Positions 34,208 to 42,858 are shown, numbered from the stretch's first letter. The stretch: DNA of 64,000 nucleotides from Flavobacterium cucumis (GCF_900148835.1 NZ_FRYK01000005.1:1-64000), one strand, 5' to 3'. The notes: generated from the letters alone by a model not told the origin. Translations and numbers: made by a program.

Positions 34208-35590
34208 TTACTTATCTCCAAATTCATTTTCAATGTAATTATAAAATTGGTCACTCCAAATTGCATCGGCTACACCAATTCCTAAGGCAATTCCCCAACC
34301 AACACCAGGGATAAATACACTTCCAGCAGCAATTAAAGCAACAGTTCCTCTTGCGCCAGCAGAATAATATCTTTGATTTTGTAATTCTCCTTTTATTTGA
34401 TAAGCAGTAATTACAACTCCAACAGCTCCCATCGCTTTACCAGTGGCTTTCATAAATTTAGCTTTACCAACTAATTTAGATTGATTGGCAACAGATATTG
34501 GAGCATTTTTATAATTGCCTTGCCAATAAGATTGTCCATTAACAAAATATTGACTGCTTCCTGATTTTCTTAAACCTTTTTCAACAGTACTAAAATCAGC
34601 ACCAAAAAATTGATAACTTTTAAGGTTTAAAGCCCCTCCACCCATAGCTAGTCCACCAGCAATAGAACCGCTAATTGAATAATCAGCGTCATACCAATTT
34701 GTATGATGAATATTATAGCTTATTTGGTTGGCTGCACCACTAATTACTGCGTCACTATAACTCCCTGTATTTATATCACCTATAACTGTAACACCTGGCA
34801 AATTATTAGCTCCATTTGGCGTTTGATTGAAATCTGTAAAATCACTTGTATGACCAACATACCCTCCATCACTTGTTTCAAATCCATCCGTACGATTATT
34901 TGTCCAAGTAGTTACATCGTCAACACTTCTTTTGAACATATCCATAAGAACACTCTTCTCAATCAGTCCTGTTGGGTCTGAAAACATTATTGGATTATTA
35001 AAACCAAAACGATATGGTGAAATACCAGGTGCCATCTCAGCCAATCTATCCATCCCATTAAATCTACCTATTGCACTATCATATTGCCTAAAGTCCATTG
35101 CTGTAACATTAAGCCCTAGCTCGTCTTGGTATTCTTTTCCGTTGTACTTATACTGATAATTTCCATTTTGTCCTGCTGGTAACAAAGCTACGTTATTTCC
35201 ATTTGCAGGCGGTATAAATTGATATTGGTTGTTGTTATACGGGGCGTGTTTTAACCCAAATGGGTAGTAATGGCTTTCTTCTAAAATGGTTAACTGCGTT
35301 TGTGAAGCTTGGGTTGTAGTGGCATAACTCAAACGGTTGTTCCCCAAATGATCTTTATATTGGTATACATAATTGTAGGTAGGAACAGCACCACTTACCA
35401 CATTTACATACCCCTCCACATGAGGAAAGAACTGCAAGTTTCCATTCTCATACTGATACCCCGATTGGTAATGATGTGTGGTTATAACACTGTTCTCACT
35501 CACAATTTTACTCACTTTTTGGCCCGTAGCATTGTAAATGTATTTAATATTTCCTAAAGTACCAAATTGAATCTCCGTTGGCAAATTCAA
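34208..35590 (-). CDS. orphan Rhs C-terminal fragment (tip 1) with hydrophobic, possibly membrane-active effector
   Basis: 460 codons from a TTG. The shared core spans residues 1-160, and the core end is IMFSDPTGL at 201-209. A linker with NNLPGVTVIGD follows. The effector ends in a Gly/Ala-rich hydrophobic hairpin (VALIAAGSVFIPGVGWGIAL) before a polar C-terminus. Such a helix pair suggests membrane insertion, in line with the membrane-embedded immunity candidate encoded next. No catalytic motif is visible. There is no start ATG near the 5' end. Confidence 0.72.
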   Translation of the reverse strand: MNLPTEIQFGTLGNIKYIYNATGQKVSKIVSENSVITTHHYQSGYQYENGNLQFFPHVEGYVNVVSGAVPTYNYVYQYKDHLGNNRLSYATTTQASQTQLTILEESHYYPFGLKHAPYNNNQYQFIPPANGNNVALLPAGQNGNYQYKYNGKEYQDELGLNVTAMDFRQYDSAIGRFNGMDRLAEMAPGISPYRFGFNNPIMFSDPTGLIEKSVLMDMFKRSVDDVTTWTNNRTDGFETSDGGYVGHTSDFTDFNQTPNGANNLPGVTVIGDINTGSYSDAVISGAANQISYNIHHTNWYDADYSISGSIAGGLAMGGGALNLKSYQFFGADFSTVEKGLRKSGSSQYFVNGQSYWQGNYKNAPISVANQSKLVGKAKFMKATGKAMGAVGVVITAYQIKGELQNQRYYSAGARGTVALIAAGSVFIPGVGWGIALGIGVADAIWSDQFYNYIENEFGDK

Positions 35591-35623
35591 ATGATTGTAC
35601 TTGATTAACGTGAATATTTAGTT

Positions 35624-35744
35624 GGGATTTCTTGTTTTTACTATTAAAAAAACGGCATTTCTGAATCATACATCAATGCCGTTTATTTTTTTTGCGAACT
35701 AGTGAACTAATACTATTTTAATTTAGGAATTTTGAATGGTTGTA
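35624..35744 (-). repeat. R repeat 6
   Basis: AACGGCAT and ATGCCGTT arms around TTCTGAATCATACATCA, then TTTTGCGAACTAGTGAACTA. It stands between the toxin-less immunity-like gene and the tip-1 core, which places that gene inside the same cassette system. Confidence 0.85.
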
Positions 35745-35810
35745 TGACTAATTCTGATACACAAGGTTTCATTTTTTATCATTTTCTTTGATTTGAGCTC
35801 TTTAAACATA

Positions 35811-35930
35811 AAAAAAGATGAACTATATAGCTCATCTTTTTTACAATTATTTTTATTTTTTTATTGATTATCAATTTGTTAAATATACATTTAGCACTCA
35901 TCACTAAATCTGAAACATTATCTATTTATT
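35811..35930 (-). repeat. Q repeat with terminator hairpin, downstream of the toxin-less immunity-like gene
   Basis: AAAAAAGATGA (35811-35821) pairs with TCATCTTTTTT (35832-35842), a bidirectional terminator. The sequence from about 35823 to 35930 is similar to 31468-31567. Confidence 0.7.
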
Positions 35931-36489
35931 CATACCTATAAGGTTTTGTCTTTTTTTCTAATATAAATTTTTTGTTTTTTATTTTATAAATCCAAAACGA
36001 AGCCATCGTATCGCCTATAAATTGTTCTTTTATATAATACTCTTTAAAATCTTCGGTCTTCAAATTATCAAAAAAATATTCCTTTTTTCCAACCTTATCT
36101 CGAACATCATAAATATGTACAGGATTGTTTTTATATCGAAAACTACCCATATAAATGGGGTTTTGTGTTAACGCTAAACTTTTAATCCCTAATCTACTTT
36201 CTAAACTTTCAAAACTATTATCTGCGAAGAAATCAGTAGCGTAAAAAGGAATTCTCCCTATAATAGCAAGGGTGTCATTTTTTTTCCTAAAAAATGCTAT
36301 TTCATAAGATTGCTTAGACAAATAAAAACTGTCTTTGTCCACTTTCTGTCTTAATTTATTTGCCGCTGCATATTCGTTCAAAATACGATCAAGGGAATGG
36401 GAAACATACCGAGGCGTTTTTTCGATTGCCGTTTTTTTACAACTTATTATCATAATGGTTATTAATAAAAACGCTATACATTTTTTCAT
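35926..36489 (-). CDS. lipoprotein, probable orphan immunity gene at the head of the Rhs array
   Basis: 187 residues with a lipoprotein signal (MKKCIAFLLITIMIISCKK). The mature part is a mixed alpha/beta domain of unknown family. It is followed by Q and R repeats like the immunity genes of the complete cassettes, but no Rhs tip precedes it. The next gene upstream on this strand is a LytTR regulator. I infer that the toxin part of this first cassette was lost. Confidence 0.6.
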   Translation of the reverse strand: MKKCIAFLLITIMIISCKKTAIEKTPRYVSHSLDRILNEYAAANKLRQKVDKDSFYLSKQSYEIAFFRKKNDTLAIIGRIPFYATDFFADNSFESLESRLGIKSLALTQNPIYMGSFRYKNNPVHIYDVRDKVGKKEYFFDNLKTEDFKEYYIKEQFIGDTMASFWIYKIKNKKFILEKKTKPYRYE

Positions 36490-36577
36490 ACTTATTGAAC
36501 TGTTATCTCTAATAAATTAAGCAGTAACAAAATTTATTATCTTTATTAAAACTAAAAAGGACCTCCCATGCTCATGA

Positions 36578-37339
36578 CTACTTTTCTAACCAAATTCGAA
36601 ATGCCGGAGTGTTACTTTGACTTACTATTACATGTTCTTTATATCCGAGAACTTTTACGGACAACGAATTTTTAGAGTAACGTTCAATCCGTTCTAAATA
36701 TCGTTTAGCTACGATCTCGCCCCTATTTATCTTATAAAAAGCGTTTGGATCGAGTTGGGTTTCAATTGCTTTTAAAGTAGTTTCATGCAACAAATGTTTT
36801 TTTCCTGCAGTATCATACGCAAAAACTACGCCATCTTCGGCTAAAAAAAGGGTTATATTTTCGGTATCCAAAAAATACATACCCGTATTGGTTTGTATGA
36901 TAAACCTTTTCTTAAATGCGACTTCGGATGGTTTGAACTGTAACAATTCCGATAATTTTAAGGTAATCGCAACATCATGAGTGGTTCGCAACTTTAAAAA
37001 CTTTTGCCATGCCATTTCAAAACGTTCAAAAGAAAAAGGCTTTAATAAGTAGGCAATTCCATTGGTCTCAAAAGCATTCATCCAAAACTGATCATAAGCG
37101 GTAGTAAAAATTATCGGGCAATGGATTTCTACTTGGCTGTATATTTCAAAGGCCTGACCGTCTAACAATTCAATATCCGAAAAAATAAGATCCACTTCGG
37201 TTTTTTTTAAGAATGCAATAGCATTCGCTACAGTATCGATTTCCCCAACAATTTGAACCGATTCTTCCAAATCATTTAGAAAGCGTACCAATTTTTTTCT
37301 GGCCGGAATTTCATCTTCAATCAAGAGTACTTTAATCAT
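36578..37339 (-). CDS. LytTR-type response regulator
   Basis: 253 residues. The receiver domain has IEDE (7-10), D55 in IFSDIELLDG and Lys in LLKPFS. A LytTR DNA-binding domain occupies about 145-250 (FIIQTNTGMYFLDTENI, then FYKINRGEIV and RYSKNSLSVKV). It overlaps the histidine kinase gene by 8 bp and forms a LytS/LytR-like two-component pair. The targets are unknown; the exported protein gene upstream (38436-39179) is separated from the pair by a terminator. Confidence 0.94.
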   Translation of the reverse strand: MIKVLLIEDEIPARKKLVRFLNDLEESVQIVGEIDTVANAIAFLKKTEVDLIFSDIELLDGQAFEIYSQVEIHCPIIFTTAYDQFWMNAFETNGIAYLLKPFSFERFEMAWQKFLKLRTTHDVAITLKLSELLQFKPSEVAFKKRFIIQTNTGMYFLDTENITLFLAEDGVVFAYDTAGKKHLLHETTLKAIETQLDPNAFYKINRGEIVAKRYLERIERYSKNSLSVKVLGYKEHVIVSQSNTPAFRIWLEK

Positions 37340-38366
37340 GCTTACTGTTATTTAGGATGGGAATGGTTACTAAAAATTGCGTTTCTTCTTGCTTAATTTG
37401 AATTTCATGATCACACAACAACATATATTGTGTACTTAAATTTTTTAGCGCTTTACCTGAAACTAGTTTGGAATTCATTTTTGGTTTAAGCGGGTTAGAT
37501 ACCTGTATATTGGTATCGATTTCGATTCGAATTTTAATCGGGCTTTCCAATGAACCTACGTTATGCTTTATGGCATTTTCCAGTAAAAGTTGAAGGGTCA
37601 TCGGAACAATAGAACCCGACTTGTTTTTAATGACAAACTCTAGTAAATAGGCATTGCCAAATTTCTGTTGCATCAAATGAAAATATTTTTGAGCAAATGC
37701 AATTTCCTCCTCCAATGGAATAAGTTTTTTGTCCGACACTTCTAAAACAAAACGATACAGTTCAGCAAAATTATTTAAAAAATCGGAAGCCATAGTTTTA
37801 TCTTCCGCTATCAATTGGTCCAATACATTTAAATTATTGAATAAAAAATGAGGATTAATTTGACTTTTCAACTGTAAAATCTTGCTCTCTGCTAACGCTT
37901 GATTGTATTGCGATAGTGCTTCTTGTTGCACTATATTGTTATTGTAATAAAAGTACGTCAAATAAAAACTACCATAAATCAAAGCATTTAGGGCATACAT
38001 AAACAAATTTAATACTAATGTTGTCGCATTAAAATTGCGATCAAAAGTATCAAATATAAGGGCGACGATTACACCTAAAAACAACATTGCTACATAGTAG
38101 ATCAGCGTGGAAGCAAACAAAACATAAACCAGCTTTTTCAATCCAATAAATACTGATTTTTTCCATTTAGTAAGCAAATAACGTATGATTAAAAACAAGA
38201 AACAAGCACTTAAAAATTGGGCAACAGCCGCTTCAGGGGTAAAAAGATAAACATCAAATTCATTGCGATGTAAAAAACGCTCCTGAACGGATTGCACATA
38301 AGCAAAAAGCAAAACGAACGATAAAAAGTAACGATGCGTCTTTATTTTAGAAAGTAATTTTTGCAT
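37332..38366 (-). CDS. LytS-like sensor histidine kinase
   Basis: 344 residues. About four membrane helices occupy the first ~135 residues. The His_kinase (LytS/YehU) domain carries the phosphoacceptor in QINPHFLFNNLNVLDQL, and the ATPase part has LLLENAIKHNVG. There is no extracellular sensor domain of note. It is co-transcribed with its LytTR regulator (start of the latter overlaps by 8 bp). Confidence 0.92.
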   Translation of the reverse strand: MQKLLSKIKTHRYFLSFVLLFAYVQSVQERFLHRNEFDVYLFTPEAAVAQFLSACFLFLIIRYLLTKWKKSVFIGLKKLVYVLFASTLIYYVAMLFLGVIVALIFDTFDRNFNATTLVLNLFMYALNALIYGSFYLTYFYYNNNIVQQEALSQYNQALAESKILQLKSQINPHFLFNNLNVLDQLIAEDKTMASDFLNNFAELYRFVLEVSDKKLIPLEEEIAFAQKYFHLMQQKFGNAYLLEFVIKNKSGSIVPMTLQLLLENAIKHNVGSLESPIKIRIEIDTNIQVSNPLKPKMNSKLVSGKALKNLSTQYMLLCDHEIQIKQEETQFLVTIPILNNSKHD

Positions 38367-38395
38367 AAATTGTAAGTCTCATTGGGTACAAAAAT

Positions 38396-38419
38396 AGCCT
38401 TATATTTGAATATAAGGCT
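38396..38419 (-). terminator. terminator between the exported-protein gene and the kinase gene
   Basis: AGCCTTATA (38396-38404) pairs with TATAAGGCT (38411-38419). On the minus strand the stem is followed by ATTTTTG. It ends the transcript of 38436-39179. Confidence 0.75.
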
Positions 38420-38435
38420 AAAGATGTTTTATTAG

Positions 38436-39179
38436 TTATTTCTTTTCAGGAAACGAAGCAATTACATTGCCATTGTCGTCAAAAAAATCAAGTTTTGCAT
38501 GATTTTCTTTGTCGACATAAAACATGGCTTTAGGTTTTCCTTTATCGTCAAAAAGAAACAAACCATTGTTTTGACTTCTAGTTTTTCCAAGCATAATTCT
38601 AGGAACTCCTCCTATTAATCCTTGTGCTTCATACGCCTTAATTTTTTCTTCCATTGCTTTTGGGTCTTTTTGACCAAGTGCGTCCAACTCTTTCATTATT
38701 TCGGCAGTTTTGAGTTGACTTTCTTTAGCAGGACGATCGTTAAAAGCGAGACTACTACTCACATAACGCTTATCCCCTTTTTGATAATCTTGGGTTAACA
38801 ATTGCATTACCTGATCGCCATCATATTGATCATACGTTAACGACAAACCACTACTATGTCCTTTTTCATTCTTTTGACCATCATAAATAAAGCCACCACA
38901 TTCAATACCGTCTTCATTAAAAAAAAGCATTCCAGAACGTTTTTTTCTATTCTCATTCGTAGGACGATTGTTGATAAGCGTATTTCCATTTGGAAATTTA
39001 GCCACGTTGGTAATCACCATTTTTACGGTTCCATCTTTTTCAACGATGTTAATTCGCTCCACATCAATTTCGGTAAATTTTCGATTCCCTGATTTTTTAA
39101 AAGACATAGATCCGATAGTTAAAATACCAATTGCAGTAGCTGCAGCAAAGGTTCTTAAAAAAATTAATTCTCTGTTCAT
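38436..39179 (-). CDS. hypothetical exported protein, 247 aa
   Basis: An N-terminal hydrophobic segment (about 8-26) suggests export or anchoring. The rest holds repeated beta-type phrases: RINIVEKDGTVKMVITN, GMLFFNEDGIECGG, GLFLFDDKGKPKAMFYVD and KLDFFDDNGNVIASF. They look like short beta repeats around DxxG turns. I recognise the pattern from uncharacterised proteins but know no function. Confidence 0.7.
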   Translation of the reverse strand: MNRELIFLRTFAAATAIGILTIGSMSFKKSGNRKFTEIDVERINIVEKDGTVKMVITNVAKFPNGNTLINNRPTNENRKKRSGMLFFNEDGIECGGFIYDGQKNEKGHSSGLSLTYDQYDGDQVMQLLTQDYQKGDKRYVSSSLAFNDRPAKESQLKTAEIMKELDALGQKDPKAMEEKIKAYEAQGLIGGVPRIMLGKTRSQNNGLFLFDDKGKPKAMFYVDKENHAKLDFFDDNGNVIASFPEKK

Positions 39180-39453
39180 AGTTTCATGATTTTAGGTGAT
39201 ACATTCTTGATTACAGAGCAAAACTAGTAGATACCTCATTCCTAAAAAATCAAAAAATAAGGAACTAAGGAAAAAAAAGAATGAGCCAAGAATTTTTAGG
39301 ATAAATGATTTTAGAGATTCGAATCAAGAGCTTTTAAACTTTCTTGGACTCCAGCGAATTTTCAAAACCTTATAAAGTATTTTGTCTAAAATGATATTCT
39401 TTTTATGTTTTGGAAGGACAATTAAAAAAGAAAAAGTGAAACCCAACAACCAT

Positions 39454-39484
39454 TTGAAAAAAAGAATATTTTTCTTTAATTTTG
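39454..39484 (+). promoter_or_regulatory. clpS promoter
   Basis: TTG at 39454-39456, a 20-nt spacer and TAATTTTG at 39477-39484 fit the Bacteroidota -33/-7 consensus. The ATG of clpS follows at 39499. The 320-bp gap 39180-39498 holds this promoter and no gene I can support. Confidence 0.6.
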
Positions 39485-39498
39485 TAAAAAAGTTAAAA

Positions 39499-39774
39499 AT
39501 GAGTACGATAGAGAAAATTCAGGAAGAAATTTTGGTGGAAGAGGCTGTTGGAGTGAATCATGAAATCGTGTTGCACAATGATGATGTAAATACTTTTGAC
39601 CACGTTATCGAAACGCTAATCAGAGTTTGTCAACACGATGAATTACAGGCCGAACAATGTGCTATTCTCGTGCATTATAAAGGAAAATGTACCGTAAAAA
39701 CAGGTGCTTTAGACCTTCTAAAACCACAATGTACAGCACTGCTAGATGCTGGCCTAAGTGCTGAAATAATTTAA
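39499..39774 (+). CDS. clpS: ATP-dependent Clp protease adaptor ClpS
   Basis: 91 residues from the ATG at 39499. A longer in-frame start at 39382 adds 39 basic residues that would lie upstream of the promoter. Core ClpS features are HEIVLHNDDVNTFDHVIETL and the C-terminal helix and strand region (QCAILVHYKGKCTVKTG). It delivers N-degron substrates to ClpAP-type unfoldases. It ends at a strong terminator. Confidence 0.95.
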   Translation: MSTIEKIQEEILVEEAVGVNHEIVLHNDDVNTFDHVIETLIRVCQHDELQAEQCAILVHYKGKCTVKTGALDLLKPQCTALLDAGLSAEII

Positions 39775-39799
39775 AAGTCCCTCGAAAGGGACTTTTTTT
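39774..39799 (+). terminator. rho-independent terminator of clpS
   Basis: AAAGTCCCT and AGGGACTTT flank a CGAA tetraloop and are followed by T8. Confidence 0.92.
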
Positions 39800-39859
39800 T
39801 ACTTGTATATTCGTTCAATATCACGAATTTATTTTTTGAGCTGCGAGTGAACGAACTAA

Positions 39860-40273
39860 TTAGTGAGGTAATTTATCTTTAACCAAACCATAAATATAAG
39901 TACCTAATAAGGCACCAATTAAAACAACGGCTATAGCATAGGTTCCCGTTCCTAGTAAAATAAAGATTGGTCCAGGGCAACTTCCTACTAAGGCCCAACC
40001 CAATCCAAACAGACTACCGCCCAATAAATAGCGCCAGAACCCTTTTTCTTTTTCCACTACATGAATAGGAGTTCCATGGTAATCTTTTACTTTTTTTCTC
40101 TTAAACAATTGAAGTCCAATAACCCCAGTAAACAATGCTGTTCCAATAATTCCAAACATGTGAAACGATTGAAAATGAAACATTTCATAAATACGATACC
40201 ATGAAACGGCTTCCGCTTTAGTTAAAACAATTCCGAAGAAAATTCCAGTAAGAAAAAATCGTGCTAATTTCAT
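39860..40273 (-). CDS. YeeE/YedE family sulfur-compound transporter, C-terminal half protein (DUF6691-like)
   Basis: 137 residues with about four membrane helices. The motif LVGSCPGPIFILLG carries the conserved Cys of the thiosulfate-transporter (TsuA/YeeE) family. It starts 2 bp after the partner gene ends, so the two halves are translated together and form one split transporter. In known members the Cys residues relay sulfur across the membrane. Substrate here is inferred as thiosulfate or a similar species. Confidence 0.86.
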   Translation of the reverse strand: MKLARFFLTGIFFGIVLTKAEAVSWYRIYEMFHFQSFHMFGIIGTALFTGVIGLQLFKRKKVKDYHGTPIHVVEKEKGFWRYLLGGSLFGLGWALVGSCPGPIFILLGTGTYAIAVVLIGALLGTYIYGLVKDKLPH

Positions 40274-40275
40274 GA

Positions 40276-40842
40276 TTATGTAGTTTTAAAAAGGATAGGT
40301 AAAAGAAAATGGGCCATAAGTAATCCTCCAATGAAGAATCCGATAACCGCAACTAATGAAGGTAATTGTAAGTTACTCAACCCAGAAATAGCATGTCCTG
40401 AGGTACACCCTCCAGCATAACGCGTTCCAAATCCAATTAACAATCCGCCTATTAATAAAATAGCAAAACCTTTAGGAGTTTGTAACGTTTCAATACTAAA
40501 AATCGCATCCGGTAATAACTTTCCATTTGGAGCTTCTATACCCAAAACTTCTAACTGCGCAATCGTATCAGGATTGATTTGGACACCACTCCCATTAGAT
40601 AAAAACTGATAGGCTAGAAATCCTCCAACAATAGCACCTGCAACAACAGCCAAACTCCATTTTTGCTCCCGCCAGTCAAACTTGAAAAAATCACTAAACT
40701 TTCCTGCGCCTGCCATACTACACAGGGTTCTAAGATTAGACGACATGCCAAAAGTCTTCCCAAAATAAGTCAAAACAAGCATGGTAATTCCAATTAAAAA
40801 ACCGGAAATAGACCAATGCCATGTACCAAAAATAAATTCCAT
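40276..40842 (-). CDS. YeeE/YedE family sulfur-compound transporter, N-terminal half protein
   Basis: 188 residues with about five membrane helices. YAGGCTSGHAISGLS holds the family's conserved Cys. A periplasmic insert with NPDTIAQLEVLG lies between helices. It pairs with the adjacent half protein (2-bp gap). It is divergent from the DUF4199 gene. Confidence 0.88.
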   Translation of the reverse strand: MEFIFGTWHWSISGFLIGITMLVLTYFGKTFGMSSNLRTLCSMAGAGKFSDFFKFDWREQKWSLAVVAGAIVGGFLAYQFLSNGSGVQINPDTIAQLEVLGIEAPNGKLLPDAIFSIETLQTPKGFAILLIGGLLIGFGTRYAGGCTSGHAISGLSNLQLPSLVAVIGFFIGGLLMAHFLLPILFKTT

Positions 40843-40939
40843 TTTTTACAATTTTTTACAAAAATAGAAATTAAGATTGGTTTTAGTAACTATTATAACA
40901 TTTTTGGTTATTTTTGAAATCATAAATGAAAAGACTATA

Positions 40940-41443
40940 ATGAAAAAGTTCAAAATTGAATTCAAATGGGCAATCATCATGCTCTTCTTTTATTTAGCAT
41001 GGATGACTCTTGAAAAGCAATTAGGGTTTCACGATGAAAAAATCAAATGGCAAATGATTTTCACGATGTTGATCATTTTCCCAAATTTTCTACTTTATTA
41101 TTTCGCTTTATCAGATAAAAAGAAAAACTATTATAAGGGCGAAATGAATTGGAAACAAGGATTTATTGCTGGTGTCGTTATATCGTTTATAGTGGTAATT
41201 TTAAGCCCTATAACACAATTCATAACGCATGAATTTATTACCCCTAACTATTTTGAAAAGTTAATTGCGCTCTCAGTAGAAAGCAAAAGGCTAACACTAG
41301 TGGAAGCACAGCGTTATTTTAATTTATCCGCCTATATATGGCAAAATATTTCGGGCGGACTTTCTTTTGGGGTGGTTACAGGGGCAATTGTTGCATACCT
41401 ACTAAGACCTAAAACACCAACTACAATTCCTAATACAAAATGA
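40940..41443 (+). CDS. DUF4199 domain membrane protein
   Basis: The start at 40940 (MKKFKIEFKWAIIMLFFYLAW) is preferred to an in-frame one at 40877. 167 residues with four membrane helices and the DUF4199 layout: a short polar segment KGEMNWKQGFIAG, then a large loop with LVEAQRYFNLSAYIWQNI and a last helix GGLSFGVVTGAIVAYLL. The function of the family is unknown. Its stop overlaps the next gene's start by 4 bp. Confidence 0.85.
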   Translation: MKKFKIEFKWAIIMLFFYLAWMTLEKQLGFHDEKIKWQMIFTMLIIFPNFLLYYFALSDKKKNYYKGEMNWKQGFIAGVVISFIVVILSPITQFITHEFITPNYFEKLIALSVESKRLTLVEAQRYFNLSAYIWQNISGGLSFGVVTGAIVAYLLRPKTPTTIPNTK

Positions 41444-41895
41444 AAATGAGAAAACTGTTTTCTGCAATTGGCTTTCTTTTACTAACAAGCTGCGTAAGTA
41501 CCAAATCTACAATTAAGAACATCGACAATACCGCTGTTCGTCCTGCCGTAAAAGACAAAGCTTATGTCATAACAGAATATGCCGATGACAATAATTATGG
41601 ATATGATCAGGATTATCCAATAAACATTGGATACATTCACGAGCGTCAGGAAGATATAAACATTCAGTATTATTTCAAGGGATTAGAAGGACCTAAAGGA
41701 CAAAAAATAAGCTATAAAAAAATAGATACCTGTTGTCCTTTTCCTACCAAAAATAGCCTAATGGGTGCAGGAACTATCGGAATTTATGAAGTTACTTTTG
41801 AAGGAAATAATAAACCCATTATCCTGTATTTTAATTGTTATGAGAAAGGTAAAATCTTGTGTCCAAAAGGATTTACTATCAAAAAGACCAAATAA
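41440..41895 (+). CDS. hypothetical lipoprotein, 151 aa
   Basis: Lipoprotein signal MKMRKLFSAIGFLLLTSC with the lipobox Cys at about residue 18. The mature domain is about 130 residues, Tyr- and Asp-rich, with a Cys pair (TCCPFPTK) and another Cys near the end. No family is recognised. It is translationally coupled to the DUF4199 gene by a 4-bp overlap. The next gene (kdsA) has its own promoter. Confidence 0.75.
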   Translation: MKMRKLFSAIGFLLLTSCVSTKSTIKNIDNTAVRPAVKDKAYVITEYADDNNYGYDQDYPINIGYIHERQEDINIQYYFKGLEGPKGQKISYKKIDTCCPFPTKNSLMGAGTIGIYEVTFEGNNKPIILYFNCYEKGKILCPKGFTIKKTK

Positions 41896-42010
41896 GAATT
41901 CCAAAACCCATTGGAAAATTAGTAGTTACTCCCATAGCATTATAAAAATATTTTTTATTTTAAGTAACATAAGTAACCTTTTAAACCACAGTTTGAAAGG
42001 TTTTTATTTT

Positions 42011-42018
42011 TATCTTTG
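42011..42018 (+). promoter_or_regulatory. candidate -7 element of the kdsA promoter
   Basis: TATCTTTG matches TAnnTTTG, 21 bp before the kdsA ATG. A TTTG stands at 41992-41995, but the 15-nt spacing is short. Confidence 0.45.
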
Positions 42019-42039
42019 CAACTTCAAAATCAACACATA

Positions 42040-42858
42040 ATGAATTTAAACAACATTCCACAAATAAAGCATACCGATAGCGGAAACTTTTTTTTACTAG
42101 CAGGTCCTTGTGCCATCGAAGGAGAAGAAATGGCCTTACGTATTGCTGAAAAAATTGTTACGGTTACAGATAAACTTCAAATCCCTTACGTTTTCAAAGG
42201 TTCTTTCAAAAAAGCAAACCGCTCTAGAGTAGACAGTTTTACTGGAATCGGAGACGAAAAAGCATTAAAAATTCTTCAAAAAGTTTCCAAAGAATTTGGC
42301 GTTCCTACTGTAACAGACATTCATACCAATGAAGATGCTGCCATGGCTGCTGCTTATGTTGATATTTTACAAATTCCGGCATTTTTAGTTCGCCAAACCG
42401 ACTTAGTTGTGGCTGCTGCCAATACAGGTAAAACGGTAAACCTGAAAAAAGGACAATTCATGAGTCCAGAAAGCATGAAACACGCGGTTCAAAAAGTAAT
42501 CGATAGCAACAACCAAAATGTAATGGTAACCGACAGAGGTACCATGTTTGGCTATCAAGATATGATCGTTGACTTCAGGGGCATTCCTACTATGCAACAA
42601 TATGCAACTACTGTATTAGATGTTACCCACTCTTTGCAACAACCCAATCAAACTACTGGAGTAACAGGGGGTCGTCCAGATATGATTGAAACCATAGCAA
42701 AAGCAGGGATTGCTGTAGGAGTAGACGGAATCTTTATCGAAACACATTTTGATCCTGCAAACGCTAAGAGCGATGGTGCTAATATGTTACATTTAGACTA
42801 TTTTGAAGGTTTAATGACGAAATTAGTCGCAATCCGAAAAACCATTAATCAATTTTAA
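42040..42858 (+). CDS. kdsA: 3-deoxy-D-manno-octulosonate 8-phosphate synthase
   Basis: 272 residues. The start at 42040 (MNLNNIPQIKHTD) is used because the -7 box lies directly upstream. KdsA motifs: LLAGPCAIEGEE, FKGSFKKANRSRVDSFTG, and TDIHTNEDAAMAA. Further on come TDRGTMFGYQDMIVDFRGIP and FIETHFDPANAKSDGANML. It condenses PEP with arabinose 5-phosphate to Kdo-8-P for lipopolysaccharide. It precedes an outer-membrane protein gene by 21 bp. Confidence 0.96.
   Translation: MNLNNIPQIKHTDSGNFFLLAGPCAIEGEEMALRIAEKIVTVTDKLQIPYVFKGSFKKANRSRVDSFTGIGDEKALKILQKVSKEFGVPTVTDIHTNEDAAMAAAYVDILQIPAFLVRQTDLVVAAANTGKTVNLKKGQFMSPESMKHAVQKVIDSNNQNVMVTDRGTMFGYQDMIVDFRGIPTMQQYATTVLDVTHSLQQPNQTTGVTGGRPDMIETIAKAGIAVGVDGIFIETHFDPANAKSDGANMLHLDYFEGLMTKLVAIRKTINQF

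Noticed and set aside
29083..35557. A family of similar plus-strand ORFs of 82-99 codons (29083-29331, 30995-31294, 33327-33587, 35309-35557)
   Set aside because: They are mirror frames of the conserved Rhs core on the minus strand; their similarity comes from the core, not from a protein family.
39382..39498. Upstream start of clpS
   Set aside because: It would begin before the promoter candidate and add 39 basic residues that ClpS proteins do not have.
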